Positions 23,154 to 32,344 of a DNA stretch of 32,344 nucleotides are shown piece by piece. How positions within the stretch are numbered: the first letter of the stretch is position 1; the number at the start of each line of letters is the position of its first letter. The translations under genes and the position numbers were made by a program. Below the pieces are notes generated by a model that was not told where the DNA came from, searched no databases, and saw only the letters and a list, made by a program, of their open reading frames with translations. Origin of the DNA: Rostrohypoxylon terebratum (lineage: Eukaryota; Ascomycota; Sordariomycetes; Xylariales; Hypoxylaceae); assembly GCA_022497145.1 (NCBI GenBank), contig MU386051.1, forward strand, positions 1 to 32,344, written 5' to 3'.

Positions 23154-23257
23154 TGCGAACGTATTGAGAGATTCCAGAGAATATGCCGGAAGATGTTGTC
23201 TAGGTTGCAGATGCCGAGTCTGTGGATGATCCGTCGAAACCAGGTGGATTTGTTAGA

Positions 23258-23265
23258 TATATATA
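23258..23265 (-). promoter_or_regulatory. Candidate TATA box of the PAL gene
   Basis: TATATATA reads on the minus strand 105 bases upstream of the PAL start codon, a normal distance for a fungal TATA element plus short leader. The call rests on position and sequence only. Confidence 0.5.
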
Positions 23266-25759
23266 GATCGTCGACAAAAAGAACATGGCCATAGACAAAG
23301 GTAAATCATAGCTATCTCGCACTATTTTTCTCAAGCAAGGGTGTCAGCCTTTGAAGTGATTGCTTCCTTCCTATCCTAAAACTTGGTACTTTAGTCAACA
23401 AAAAAAGGAGTCATTAGATTAACCCTAGCAGGACGGGTAGACATCGCGCCGTCCTTCCATTTCCTTATCCAAATCGGAGAAGGCGAGATCGAAATACAAA
23501 CTTTCCTTGACTCCCCTATCTTTGCAGGATAAGGCCTAGAACCCGCCCGATTTTTGACAGGAGAAGCTCACGACTACAACGTGAACTCCACTTGCCTACA
23601 ATCCTCAGGGTAATGTGGGTATAGATATTGATGTGAGATTGCGCTTAATCAGTCGATGGTTTGCACTTCAAGCATACCCGCGCCCCTTTGATGCTGGAGT
23701 CCTAGCAATACCGATCCATTAGAAAAGAGAACAAGCTAAGTGATCCCTCGACTGTGTTTCCAAGGTTCTCGTCTGAGTCTAGGCCGGTATTATGCTTGTA
23801 TTTGATGCAGATTTGCTCCGCACGCCACCTCGTACATCTGAATGGCCTGGTTCAAGATCTTAGTCAAACAACATCTCCTAAACGCTACATCTGAGAAGTA
23901 GCTTTAAGCTGGTAGGAAGGTTGGATCGGCCGGGTTATAATTACCTAGATAGGGAAGGTGGACTATCCAGATACGTATGTAGGTCGTAGTCGCTAATGTA
24001 GTCGCTAAGAATAACTGCATGTACATCTAATGTGAGTATCTATGTAGATAAGTAGCGGTATCACTATCAATATGAGGCTCTCCTACGGACGTACCTAGGT
24101 ACTTCTCAGCATACAGCTGGTTCGAGCCCGGTTGTATTTGGTGACCTGACTACTTGGTCCTCTCTTGTTCCAAGAAACATTAGTGGCTCGTGTCGAACAA
24201 AGGCTTCACTTTGCCCACCAGAAGCCCTAAACCGAATGTCTTCAGCCAAAAGTATTGTCTTTCATACATCGTGGCGTTCGACAACAGGTGTCGAGGTGAA
24301 ACAAGGGCTCATCTTTGGAGACCCAACAAACTAGCCAACCTAGTAGGATAGCTAGGGCCCAATTATCTAGGACATGCCGACTTTCTATGTCCTTCTTTGT
24401 GCTGTGGTAGGTAGTATCTGGTCTTGAAAGGTTACGGGTTGCTTCACATGATTCTAGAAGAAGATATGAAACTGGATGCCTAGAGAGGAATGAAAAGCCT
24501 ACAGATGAACCAATACATCCTTGCAGAAACTGTGAATGTTATACTGCAACTTGACGTTAGAATAAGGCCACCCTATCCAGGGGTAAGAAATGCATGGCGG
24601 ATTGCGCTGTGTCTCACCACAACCCTGTGAAATATGGACCCGGCTAAAATTCGTCAGGATCGATCGGAAGCTCCCGAGACTGGGTCTCCCCATAGGGCCA
24701 ATGCCGGTTCTATACCTACCTACACAAACATATTCACATGCTGGAGGAGTCACAATCCAGCCTTAGAGAATGCTTGTGGGCGAGGAGATTCATTGTATTA
24801 TCCTTTCATCGATCTCGGTATCCGAGGAAAGTCCTACGTTCCATTTTGGTTAATGAATGTTTTGCAGTCCATATGTACGTAACTTATCCAATGATACCCT
24901 CACGTTGGATTTACTGTCGATCAAGCTCAATCCAACTACCAATCCTCGTCCCGACAGAGCGCCGGCTCATGGAAGGAATCCGAGCGGAACCCCAATCCCT
25001 CGCAGACACCCCCCCATTCTTCGGCGAGAACTGTTATTTCCAGGAATTTTTCCTATTTGTGGTAGACCTATGTCAAAATGCATGTGTCAGCTAATTGGTT
25101 AGGGCTGTAGGTAGTCTGAAGTACATGCTATTTGAACGTACCGACTCTGTCACTGTGTCATGACAATTGGCGGCTTTATGGTAGATGACATTCTTGGACT
25201 GCTATAAGTACTCTACTACATCTGCTGATATTGTTATCGGTCTCGGAAGGATTTCATCGGTCGGAGGTCCTGTGATTGTATAGTAAGCATGCAAGGGAAC
25301 TAAGTGGAAATCAGGGTGAAATGCAAGTGATTAGAGAAACGAGTAATTGTGTAAACGGGTTCGGCATATAATCAAGTACCTGGGTTTGCAATCTGCTTGG
25401 TAGACGAAGAATACAGATAGGCAGGATGGTTATGCAAGGCGGTGGCACAGATCGAACTCGGACGTGCCCCGGCGATAATATAAGCTTAAATTCTTGGACG
25501 ATCAACTTTGCCAGCTCTACTTTGAGGCAGATAAGGTAGTATCGCGGCTATAACGCCGCAGGAGGCAGGGGCCAAGACGAATAGGGGTCAGCGGAGTGTC
25601 TCTATTTAGTATGCAGTATCTATATGGATACGAAGCACAGGTACTGCTAAGTAGGCACCTACCCACTTGAGCATATTACAAAACGACCTGTATAAGTTTA
25701 CGTTGGAAGAATTGACCTTACTTAATTATACTACCATGGAGTTATGACATATCGGTATA

Positions 25760-25812
25760 CCCACCTAGGTGCCCAATACCTAAAAATGGTATTTAGGTAC
25801 CTACCTAGGTAG
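25760..25812. repeat. CCTAGG/TAGGTA cluster with inverted repeat
   Basis: CACCTAGGTG, ACCTAAA/TTTAGGT (25778-25784 and 25792-25798) and CTACCTAGGTAG lie within about 50 bases. Each is self-complementary or pairs with its neighbour, as in the cluster at 18152-18215. Confidence 0.65.
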
Positions 25813-27354
25813 CCATGTTAGTTTAACCTTGATTGTTATATCTAATAGTCATCGAAATTCCCTGATTTCCAAGGAATTTCACTTTTATTAATAACTTGTC
25901 GATTTTGAGGGCAATCTATTTATGTTTTTCTGACATCAAGGATGACTTAGGCGTTCTGACAGGTACCTACCCAAGTAGCTTACCTGATATCTTTTGTGAA
26001 CCCCTTAAGTCCGCTACCCACTAACCTAAGGACCTCGCATAATATGATTGGATACGCTATACGACACATTATAGAAGTAACTATATGATGACTGTAGAGT
26101 TTGACATGGGGTAATAATATACACACTGTAAGGTTGTTATATCGGCTCAACAATTGTCGCGTTGTTTTCGAAGTTGGAACGAGTCCTAGATTCGTTGGAC
26201 CGTGACGAATGAAACAAAATAGCGCATATCTGCATCACCATGAATGATATAGGTCATGGCGACGTGTAAAGGAGGTTATCTACCTAGTAGGTGGTCTTTA
26301 ACTCGGTCGAAAAGCATAGAAATATGCCCAAGCATCCCGCTACCACGAGGGTTTCGACCCCCACGAAACCATCAATTCAGACCGTTGTCGACACGCTTGA
26401 GACCTACTTAACCTAGGTATGCACCTTTGGTGGGTCAACATCCCCTTATCACGGAGTTTAAGGGAGGACTAATGATTTACCTAGCATCTGCTTGCGCAGA
26501 CTAATTTCTCAACCGCAGCTATAATCTGACAGGCTTGGAGGTGTGCGAAATCGTCGTCGAAGTCCCGGTTATTCCGAGCCTCGTGATAAAGATCACTCAT
26601 TATTTGAGAGTTGGAGCGGACATCCGTTTCCGCGTCCGTGCTTCCGGCGGCGTGGTATTATGGAGCAGCACGGTATTTGTCATGAGCAATGAGAAGCAAC
26701 ATGAAGAAACTCCAATAGAGATAGGAGGACCTTGAGGTAAAATCAGCCTATATTAAGTCGTTGGAGTATTGTGGAGATTTTGCTCTCCTATTACCTTTTA
26801 TGAAGCGATTCATAAACAGCGCACATGGCCAGACTTGCCAAGGGTTGATTGATCAAGCAACAGCGGCGTGGCGGGAACATTGGCGGGTAAGTGGTGTTGT
26901 TTAATTTCGAAAGTCTTGTGGGTGCAAGTAAACAAGCACTTTTCTTTGTACTTTCCTATGAAAATTCCTATCGTCTCGTTATACAAGGTTGTACTTTGTT
27001 GGGACTACTGGCGACGTTGAGGAAATCCGAAAAGAAGTCGTAATTACATCGTATCTGAGCGCTCTTCTACGTACTGCTGGGGCACAGGTCAGCGCTTCAA
27101 TATTACATAAGAATTATCCTGGGAAGCGGGGGAGTTCAATATTCTTATTATCCGACACATCCGGCAAATAAAAAACTAAGTTGTAGGACTGGCGATATTC
27201 ATCTATAATCTTCTTGTTATCCTGTTGTTAAATAGGCACTCCTTATTGGGGAAGCACTTATTGAAGCCTAAATCAAGGCAGGTAATTGATATTTAGGTAG
27301 ACTGTCCCTAATAGGGGGCATGTTCTAGAGACTAGAGCACTATCTGTATCAAAA

Positions 27355-28998
27355 ATGGTATGTCATCCTCACCTTAAAATACAGTGATTATTTGATTTAG
27401 CTAATGGGAAATAGGGAGAGGGCTCTCAGCCAGCGACAAGGCTGGACATACTTGTTGTAGGAGCTGGGATAAGTGGATTATCAGTTGCTATAGAATCGGC
27501 TCTGTCTGGCCATCATGTCGTCGTCTTCGAAGCAGCTGAGGGACTCCATGAGGTAATCTGACTTATTCCTATCATTTGCATGAAAAAAACGAATGCGATA
27601 TAGTACTTACATGACACACTTATAGATCGGAGCTGGGATCAATATTAGCCCAAATGCCTCACGAATACTACAGAGATGGGGTCTTCCGGCCGACTTCTGG
27701 ACTTCAGCTACCGAACCCACTTCGATTTCGGTGTGGCGTTATTCGGGTGAGTTACTGGTTCGGGAGAAAGACTTCGATACAAAAGTGCGGTCGAAATATG
27801 GTGTCCCTTTCATTGAATTGCATCGTGTCGACTTCCAAACTGCCCTGTACACACGTGCCAAGGAACTTGGCGTGGAATTCAAGTTTGGGATGAGAATAAG
27901 CAAGCTCAACTTCGAAACAGGAGAAATCACGAGTGACACTGGCTTGAATGCGAAAGGGGATCTCGTTATCGCAGCTGATGGCTTATGGTCTCTTTGCCGC
28001 GCCCAATTCCTCCCTAAGGACTTTGAAGGGGTTCCTAGACCTACGGGCGATGTGGCCTATCGCCTGGTATTAACGCTGGATCAAATTCAGGATCCCGAGT
28101 TGAGGGATTGGTTAAGCAAACCGACGCTTGATATATGGCTAGGGCCTCACTCACATGCTGTTGGGTATTCGCTCCGGGGAGCAACTGAATTTAATATCGT
28201 ATTATTGGTCCCTGATGATCTCCCTGCCGGGGTGAGCAAACAGGCAGGTTCTATCGAGGAGATGAGAGCTCTATTTACGGGCTGGGATCCGATTTTGACC
28301 AAGTTTATCGCTGTCGCTGATTCTGTCAAGAAGTGGAAACTTATGCATCGTGAGTTTTCGGATTCCATTTATTGTAGTTTTTGAAAAGATTAGGCTCTAA
28401 ACGGTATCTCCTGTAGGAAAGGAGATGCGAAAATGGGTCTATGCCTCCCCAGAGGGAAATTTTGCGTTCCTGTGAGTTAGGAAGTCTTTTTTATGAATAT
28501 TTGTTGGTCTCACTAACACCATATCTCAGTGGCGACTCTTGTCACCCCATGTTACCGTATCTTGGTCAGGGAGCCGCCTCTTCAATCGAAGACGGCGCTG
28601 TCCTTGGTCGCTTGCTAGGGCATGTCCAGACAAAAGAGCAGATCGGCAAGGCTTTGGAAATGTACGAGAAGCTTCGGAAACCCCGAGGAGATGCCATCGC
28701 GAAAGAAAGTTTCGTACAGGTGAGTTGACATCCCCGCGTTCGTAAGATATACCTATTATTTGCAGTTACTCATCAAATTTAGCGTGACATTTTTCAGACT
28801 CTTGATGGTCCGAAACAACAGGAACGAGACGAAATATTATTGTCGCAGCTAGACAACGATAGCAAGCAGGACCCATTTCCAATTCGATTACTTTGCCCCG
28901 GATTTCAACCTTGGCTGTTTGGTTATGACGCTTGCGCGGAGGTTGAAAAGGCCGTAATTAAAGATCCATTCGTGATTTTGGAGGATACACAGAAATAA
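27355..28998 (+). CDS. FAD-dependent aromatic monooxygenase (salicylate-hydroxylase-like)
   Basis: Single-component flavin hydroxylase; uses NAD(P)H and O2 to hydroxylate an aromatic or polyketide-like substrate. Six exons: 27355-27357, 27430-27552, 27626-28349, 28417-28471, 28530-28719, 28798-28998; introns of 72, 73, 67, 58 and 78 bases with GTATGT/GTAATC/GTGAGT donors. All phases agree, giving 431 aa, typical of the family. Motifs: FAD-binding GAGISG (12-17) preceded by LDILVV; the DG motif in AADGLWS (D160-G161); the second FAD motif GDSCHPMLPYLGQG (303-316) followed by SSIEDGAVLGRLLGH. Exon 1 is only the ATG: the reading frame of exon 2 (PATRLDILVVGAG) is closed upstream by a TAG and has no ATG of its own, and ATG|GTATGT at 27355 with the CAG at 27429 gives a start MPATRLDILVV. 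Substrate cannot be inferred. Divergent from PAL, convergent with the thioesterase gene. Confidence 0.92.
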
Positions 28999-29422
28999 AT
29001 TTCTCACGATAGCGGCAAGGTCGTGCAGGTTCGAGCAGGTAGCTATGATTTTTAGACCTAGCAAGTAAAAGTATCCAATATGTGACACTCGGGGACGGTT
29101 GGGGGTTGGTACATGGGGGGTTTGATTATCGTTCTTTCACAAAACGCGGATTTCAATCCAAAACTTATGGAAACATAAGATCCAGATAACTTGTCCAATT
29201 CTTTCGATGTCACGAGAAATCGTCTTCTATTAGTTGTCAGTGTCAACCCCCTGTGCATTCTAGTCTACTTAACTTCGCGGATTCGATAAAACCGTACCGA
29301 CGTGGGTAAGTAACTACCGAGGTTAGTCTTAATCTAAGAGTTTAGAGAATATATATTTTTTGAATAGTAGGTAGTACATCAGGGATGGGTGCCGGTTTTA
29401 GGCGTATTGAAGACGGCACACC
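28999..29422. other. Short gap between convergent monooxygenase and thioesterase genes
   Basis: 424 bases between two facing stop codons, presumably holding both 3' untranslated regions. No frame with protein character and no strong repeat was seen. Confidence 0.7.
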
Positions 29423-30766
29423 TCATAGCTTGCCAGACCTCTCCCCAGGCTTCCAATTGCGTCGTATCACGCCATCTTGATATTCCGTGGCGACATGAAT
29501 ACCTTTTGGACTCCAAATTTTGCTCATGATGATAGCCCTCCCAGCTTCAATCCTGGGGAAGCAGGCTTCTTGAACCCACCACTCGTTCTCACCGTAAGAC
29601 ATGATCGCATGTTTGGGATTAACGTGTACGACGAATGAATAGCTAAGACTGGCCGCCCGAGCGAAATCATAGCCGAAACCGACATGGTTTCCTATCATCA
29701 ATAGTCCATTCCTGTCCGCCTCGTAGGCGTGAGTGAGAATATGCGAATCCGGGTGATCTGCAGGTAGTGGCGCAAGAAGTCGGTATAATAGTAGCTCTCG
29801 GCGTTCGCACAGAGGTTTGCCTTCATTGAAGGAAGTAAGATCGACCTTTTTCATATCAACGGCAGGAAAGGAGCCGGGATTTTTCATTGGAAAATCAGCT
29901 AGCTTCTTAGCGATATCGACATGTGGCGCAGGATCCCATTCAGATGGCGGTCGCGAGTTTAGGATATCCATAAATCGCATTTGAACCGGCGGTTCCTGGG
30001 CAATATGTTGCGAGATCCCGGGTGGTCTAAATGACACTATGGCACTGAAGCAGACGGGACCAAGAGGCAGGGTGGCATCTGCGAGTGGATAGTGATCCCC
30101 GGAAGTGTTTGTGCTTGGCGATAGAGGCTGGCGCACTGTAACAAGAAGGTTTGGAAAAGATGCATTTGTCGCGATAGGAGTTACGTTGAATATGAAGGGC
30201 CTATCAACCAATCCAGCCTCAGAAAAGTAGCCATGGATAGTCTATATCTGTTAGCAAGGCTTGCTTGCACACTATGGGTCGTTGAATGATAGAGATGGAT
30301 ACAGTATGATCAAGTGACTTAGTGACAATTCTACAGACTGTACGGTTGCACTCGGTCTTCCTTCATTCTTCGTACCCATCACCTTCGTTTCCTGAACTTC
30401 ACTCTGATTTGTTAAGATCGCAAGTAAACTGCAAACTAGATGGAAATGGCTTACATGAATTCCCAGTACTTTTGGAGGGCTTGTTTGAGAGGCTTGTATT
30501 TCTGCAAGAGCTTTAGATACAGCCATTCCCGCTTGGCTATAAACATGTCCGCCGTATGCCGCTTTCCGGGGCTGGGAACTTTGAATGGGATTCTGTTCGG
30601 CTTTTTCGCTCGCAATCGGCACGTCTTCTTCTGGACACCACGGTTTCCGTTGACTCATGTACCGCTTGGTGATCTTGCCATCCGCTACCTCATCTTGCAG
30701 AGGAGTTAGGCTCATGATCTCCTGAAATGTGAGTCGCCGATATCCGGCGGGACTTGGTGAGATCAT
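29423..30766 (-). CDS. Acyl-CoA thioesterase II-type (double hotdog)
   Basis: Hydrolyses acyl-CoA to free acid and CoA; relatives act in peroxisomes or cytosol. Exon 1 is 30766-30455 (104 codons) and exon 2 is 30241-29423. The 213-base intron 30242-30454 (GTAAGC donor, CTAAC branch, TAG acceptor) joins in phase 0 to give GIH|TIHGYFSEAG, 376 aa. The N-terminal hotdog has YGGHVYSQAG (71-80) and the turn into IHGYF; the C-terminal hotdog has SLSYSFVVHV, GENEWWVQE and ATEYQDGVIR with the expected catalytic Gln359. The Asp of the bacterial TesB triad (in SLDH) is not seen; this product has SLSY. The C-terminus is SGKL, close to but not a canonical peroxisomal signal (SKL type). I chose MISPSPAGYR as start because homologous character begins soon after; an in-frame ATG at 30997 would add 77 residues with a hydrophobic stretch. 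Adjacent to the monooxygenase, suggesting but not proving a shared acid-metabolising role. Confidence 0.88.
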
Positions 30767-32344
30767 GTTGGCAGTGAGCGGAAATGAATATGTATCGATC
30801 TCGGGTTCATATTTAGGAGGGATGTGAGAAATTGAGCATTCAATTGACCACCACCTTAGGAGGGCGAAACTTGAATGATATAATAATCCGATTATTAGGA
30901 ACCTTACTGTTAAGGAATGAAAGACGTCCACTACCTCGGAACTCGGTGGGGAAATGACGAGAATGGAAATGGATGATCTATTTCGTACGAAGTACATGGC
31001 AACTAAGGCAACTACTACTGTAGAACCAGTGTGGTCCGTGCACCTAAGTAGCGCTTATGCCATATGGATAATACTAGGTATATTTCCTAATCTACAACTT
31101 ACTTAATATCTAGTAAACAGCCTGACAGCTAAAACTTTTAACTTCTTATTCTTTTGATTGAGACTCGTAGTGTTTTATAAAAGACGAGGTTGGCTCAGTC
31201 CCTTCCTCAGTCTTGACAAGCGAGCTGACGTATTCTATTCAAGGATGAATTGGCTCTTTTGTCGGTACCTATTCTTCAAACTAGCACGAAACCTCAGCTA
31301 TCCATTGGAGGGGTTTAGAGGGGCTAGGAGGGGTAGCACGCTGAAGCATAGGCCACAGTCTTCTGTACTTAGCACTTACAAAAGCTTAATTTTGATTGGA
31401 TGGATGAAAACGCTCGCTTTTTCATACCTATATATGGACTTAATCCTTAGCCGAGGTTGTCGTGACTCCCCACTGCGCAAGGTTCCTCTGCACTGTATTT
31501 GAAAATAAGAGTTTCCCATTTTCCATGACCAACAAAATAAATCAGGAGGTAACGCCAGTGCCATCATCAGAGGTGACCAGCGGCTCCGGACCAACGTTAT
31601 TTAAATGCTAGGCATGTATTACCTATGCATTAGCAAATTCTTAAATGCCACGGGCACGCTTTTCCCTCTTCCATCAACCTCAGCAGCCTCACTTTAGGTT
31701 AGGTCTAGAGTTGTCTCTGCCGGCATCAAGTTAACGCACTTGTTCCTCCCTAAACATATATGTAGCAATAAATCTCAACCTACCTAGTAAATATACTCCC
31801 TCGTTATCCAATCCATGAAGTGCTTGGAAGCTAATTCGTGAATATTGCTCTTGGAAAAAAGACTAAGAGGTGTGTTTTAGGAGAGCTACGAGAAACCCTA
31901 ACCCTAACCCCAACCCTAACCGTATCCTTGTCCCTATCCCTATCCCGAGGCCCGCGCTGGTCAGAAATAAGAAATAGGAGGAAAGGAAGAGATGTTGTTT
32001 TTCTTAGAAAAACAGCTTATACAAGTTTTCCGGCGAGTATACTAAAATATACCTCACACAGTGCAGTATGCAGAGGTACCTCCTCGGAATATGTTAGAAC
32101 TTTAGCATGAGTAGCCCAGTAAGGACATAAATGTTCATGTCACAATCATATGATTACCCTAAGAGGGACTAAGATACGAAATCATTGGTACCTAAACTTG
32201 AGACAGCGTAAGGACAACGTGATATCCGAGGAGTACCAGCTTTTACACCTAAGCTAACATACCAGTATGCGCACATACCAGGTGCGATCCACTTCAAAAT
32301 CGCGACACGAACGCGTTGAAAAACACCGCCTTTTTCCTTTATAT
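30767..32344. other. Right intergenic region
   Basis: Upstream of the thioesterase gene; holds its promoter or, if the ATG at 30997 is used, the start of its coding region. No other gene is supported. The region carries TAGGTA-type motifs, a telomere-type CCCTAA tract at 31896-31921 and degenerate copies after it. The plus-strand frame 31158-31502 starts with an ATG but has no recognisable features. Confidence 0.5.
31893..31950. repeat. Short telomere-type CCCTAA tract (telobox-like)
   Basis: AAACCCTAACCCTAACCCC is followed by another CCCTAA: four near-perfect units at 31896-31919, one with a C for T change. They are followed by degenerate units (GTCCCTATCCCTATCCC) to about 31947. CCCTAA/TTAGGG is the canonical telomere repeat of filamentous ascomycetes. 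The tract is internal, with unique sequence on both sides. Confidence 0.85.

Larger units (their letters stand above)
23154..27354. other. Intergenic region between divergent PAL and FAD monooxygenase genes
   Basis: The two flanking genes are transcribed away from each other, so both promoters lie here. I found no intact gene. TAGGTA-type motifs cluster at 23940-24105 and 25640-25815, the latter with an ACCTAAA/TTTAGGT inverted repeat at 25778-25798. Codon-biased but broken islands occur at 26324-26735 and perhaps 26989-27171 (see findings). A 7-bp perfect hairpin lies at 26350-26370. Confidence 0.5.

Noticed and set aside
24105..24150. Possible tRNA B box (GGTTCGAGCCC)
   Set aside because: No A box or cloverleaf can be drawn with the upstream sequence.
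24738..25094. 118-codon ATG-started plus-strand frame
   Set aside because: A short piece reads protein-like (MEGIRAEPQSLADTPPFFGE), but the rest does not and two overlapping frames compete; not enough for a gene.
31185..31245. A-box-like TTGGCTCAGTC suggesting a tRNA
   Set aside because: No matching T-arm or acceptor stem downstream.

Overview
The window looks like nuclear DNA of a filamentous ascomycete (Pezizomycotina, most likely Sordariomycetes). The genes carry short spliceosomal introns with GTATGT/GTGAGT/GTAAGC donors and CTNAY branch sites. The coding sequences include typical fungal families, and the non-coding DNA is sprinkled with TAGGTA/TACCTA/CCTAGG motifs. This placement is an inference from gene families and texture; I ran no database search.

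Six genes can be supported, and gene density is low for such a genome. From left to right they are: (1) an MFS drug/metabolite efflux transporter (+, 1668-3295) with an apparent one-base frameshift after membrane segment 6; (2) a bZIP transcription factor (-, 5277-6336); (3) a large PX-PH-RhoGAP protein of the Bem3 type (-, 11385-16336), for which I extended the gene upstream with two further exons; (4) a phenylalanine ammonia-lyase family enzyme (-, 20846-23153, three exons, 729 aa) with a Ser-Ser-Gly cofactor triad where Ala-Ser-Gly is usual and a TNGH-repeat tail; (5) a salicylate-hydroxylase-like FAD monooxygenase (+, 27355-28998, six exons, the first being only the ATG); (6) an acyl-CoA thioesterase II-type enzyme (-, 29423-30766, two exons). 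Most exon junctions were chosen because phase, splice signals and protein continuity agree.

Long stretches between genes (about 5 kb at 6.3-11.4 kb, 4.5 kb at 16.3-20.8 kb, 4.2 kb at 23.2-27.4 kb) hold no convincing gene. They hold short inverted repeats, TAGGTA clusters, a long GAAA microsatellite, a few codon-biased but broken islands that may be gene relics, and a short CCCTAA telomere-type tract near the right end.

Possible teamwork: ammonia-lyase, FAD monooxygenase and acyl-CoA thioesterase lie next to each other. In principle they match steps of a benzenoid route (phenylalanine to cinnamate, CoA-bound side-chain shortening, release of a free acid, ring hydroxylation). The CoA ligase and beta-oxidation enzymes such a route needs are not in the window, and a housekeeping RhoGAP gene separates the trio from the bZIP and MFS genes. 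A cluster is therefore only a hypothesis. I saw no RNA gene, CRISPR array or intact transposon.
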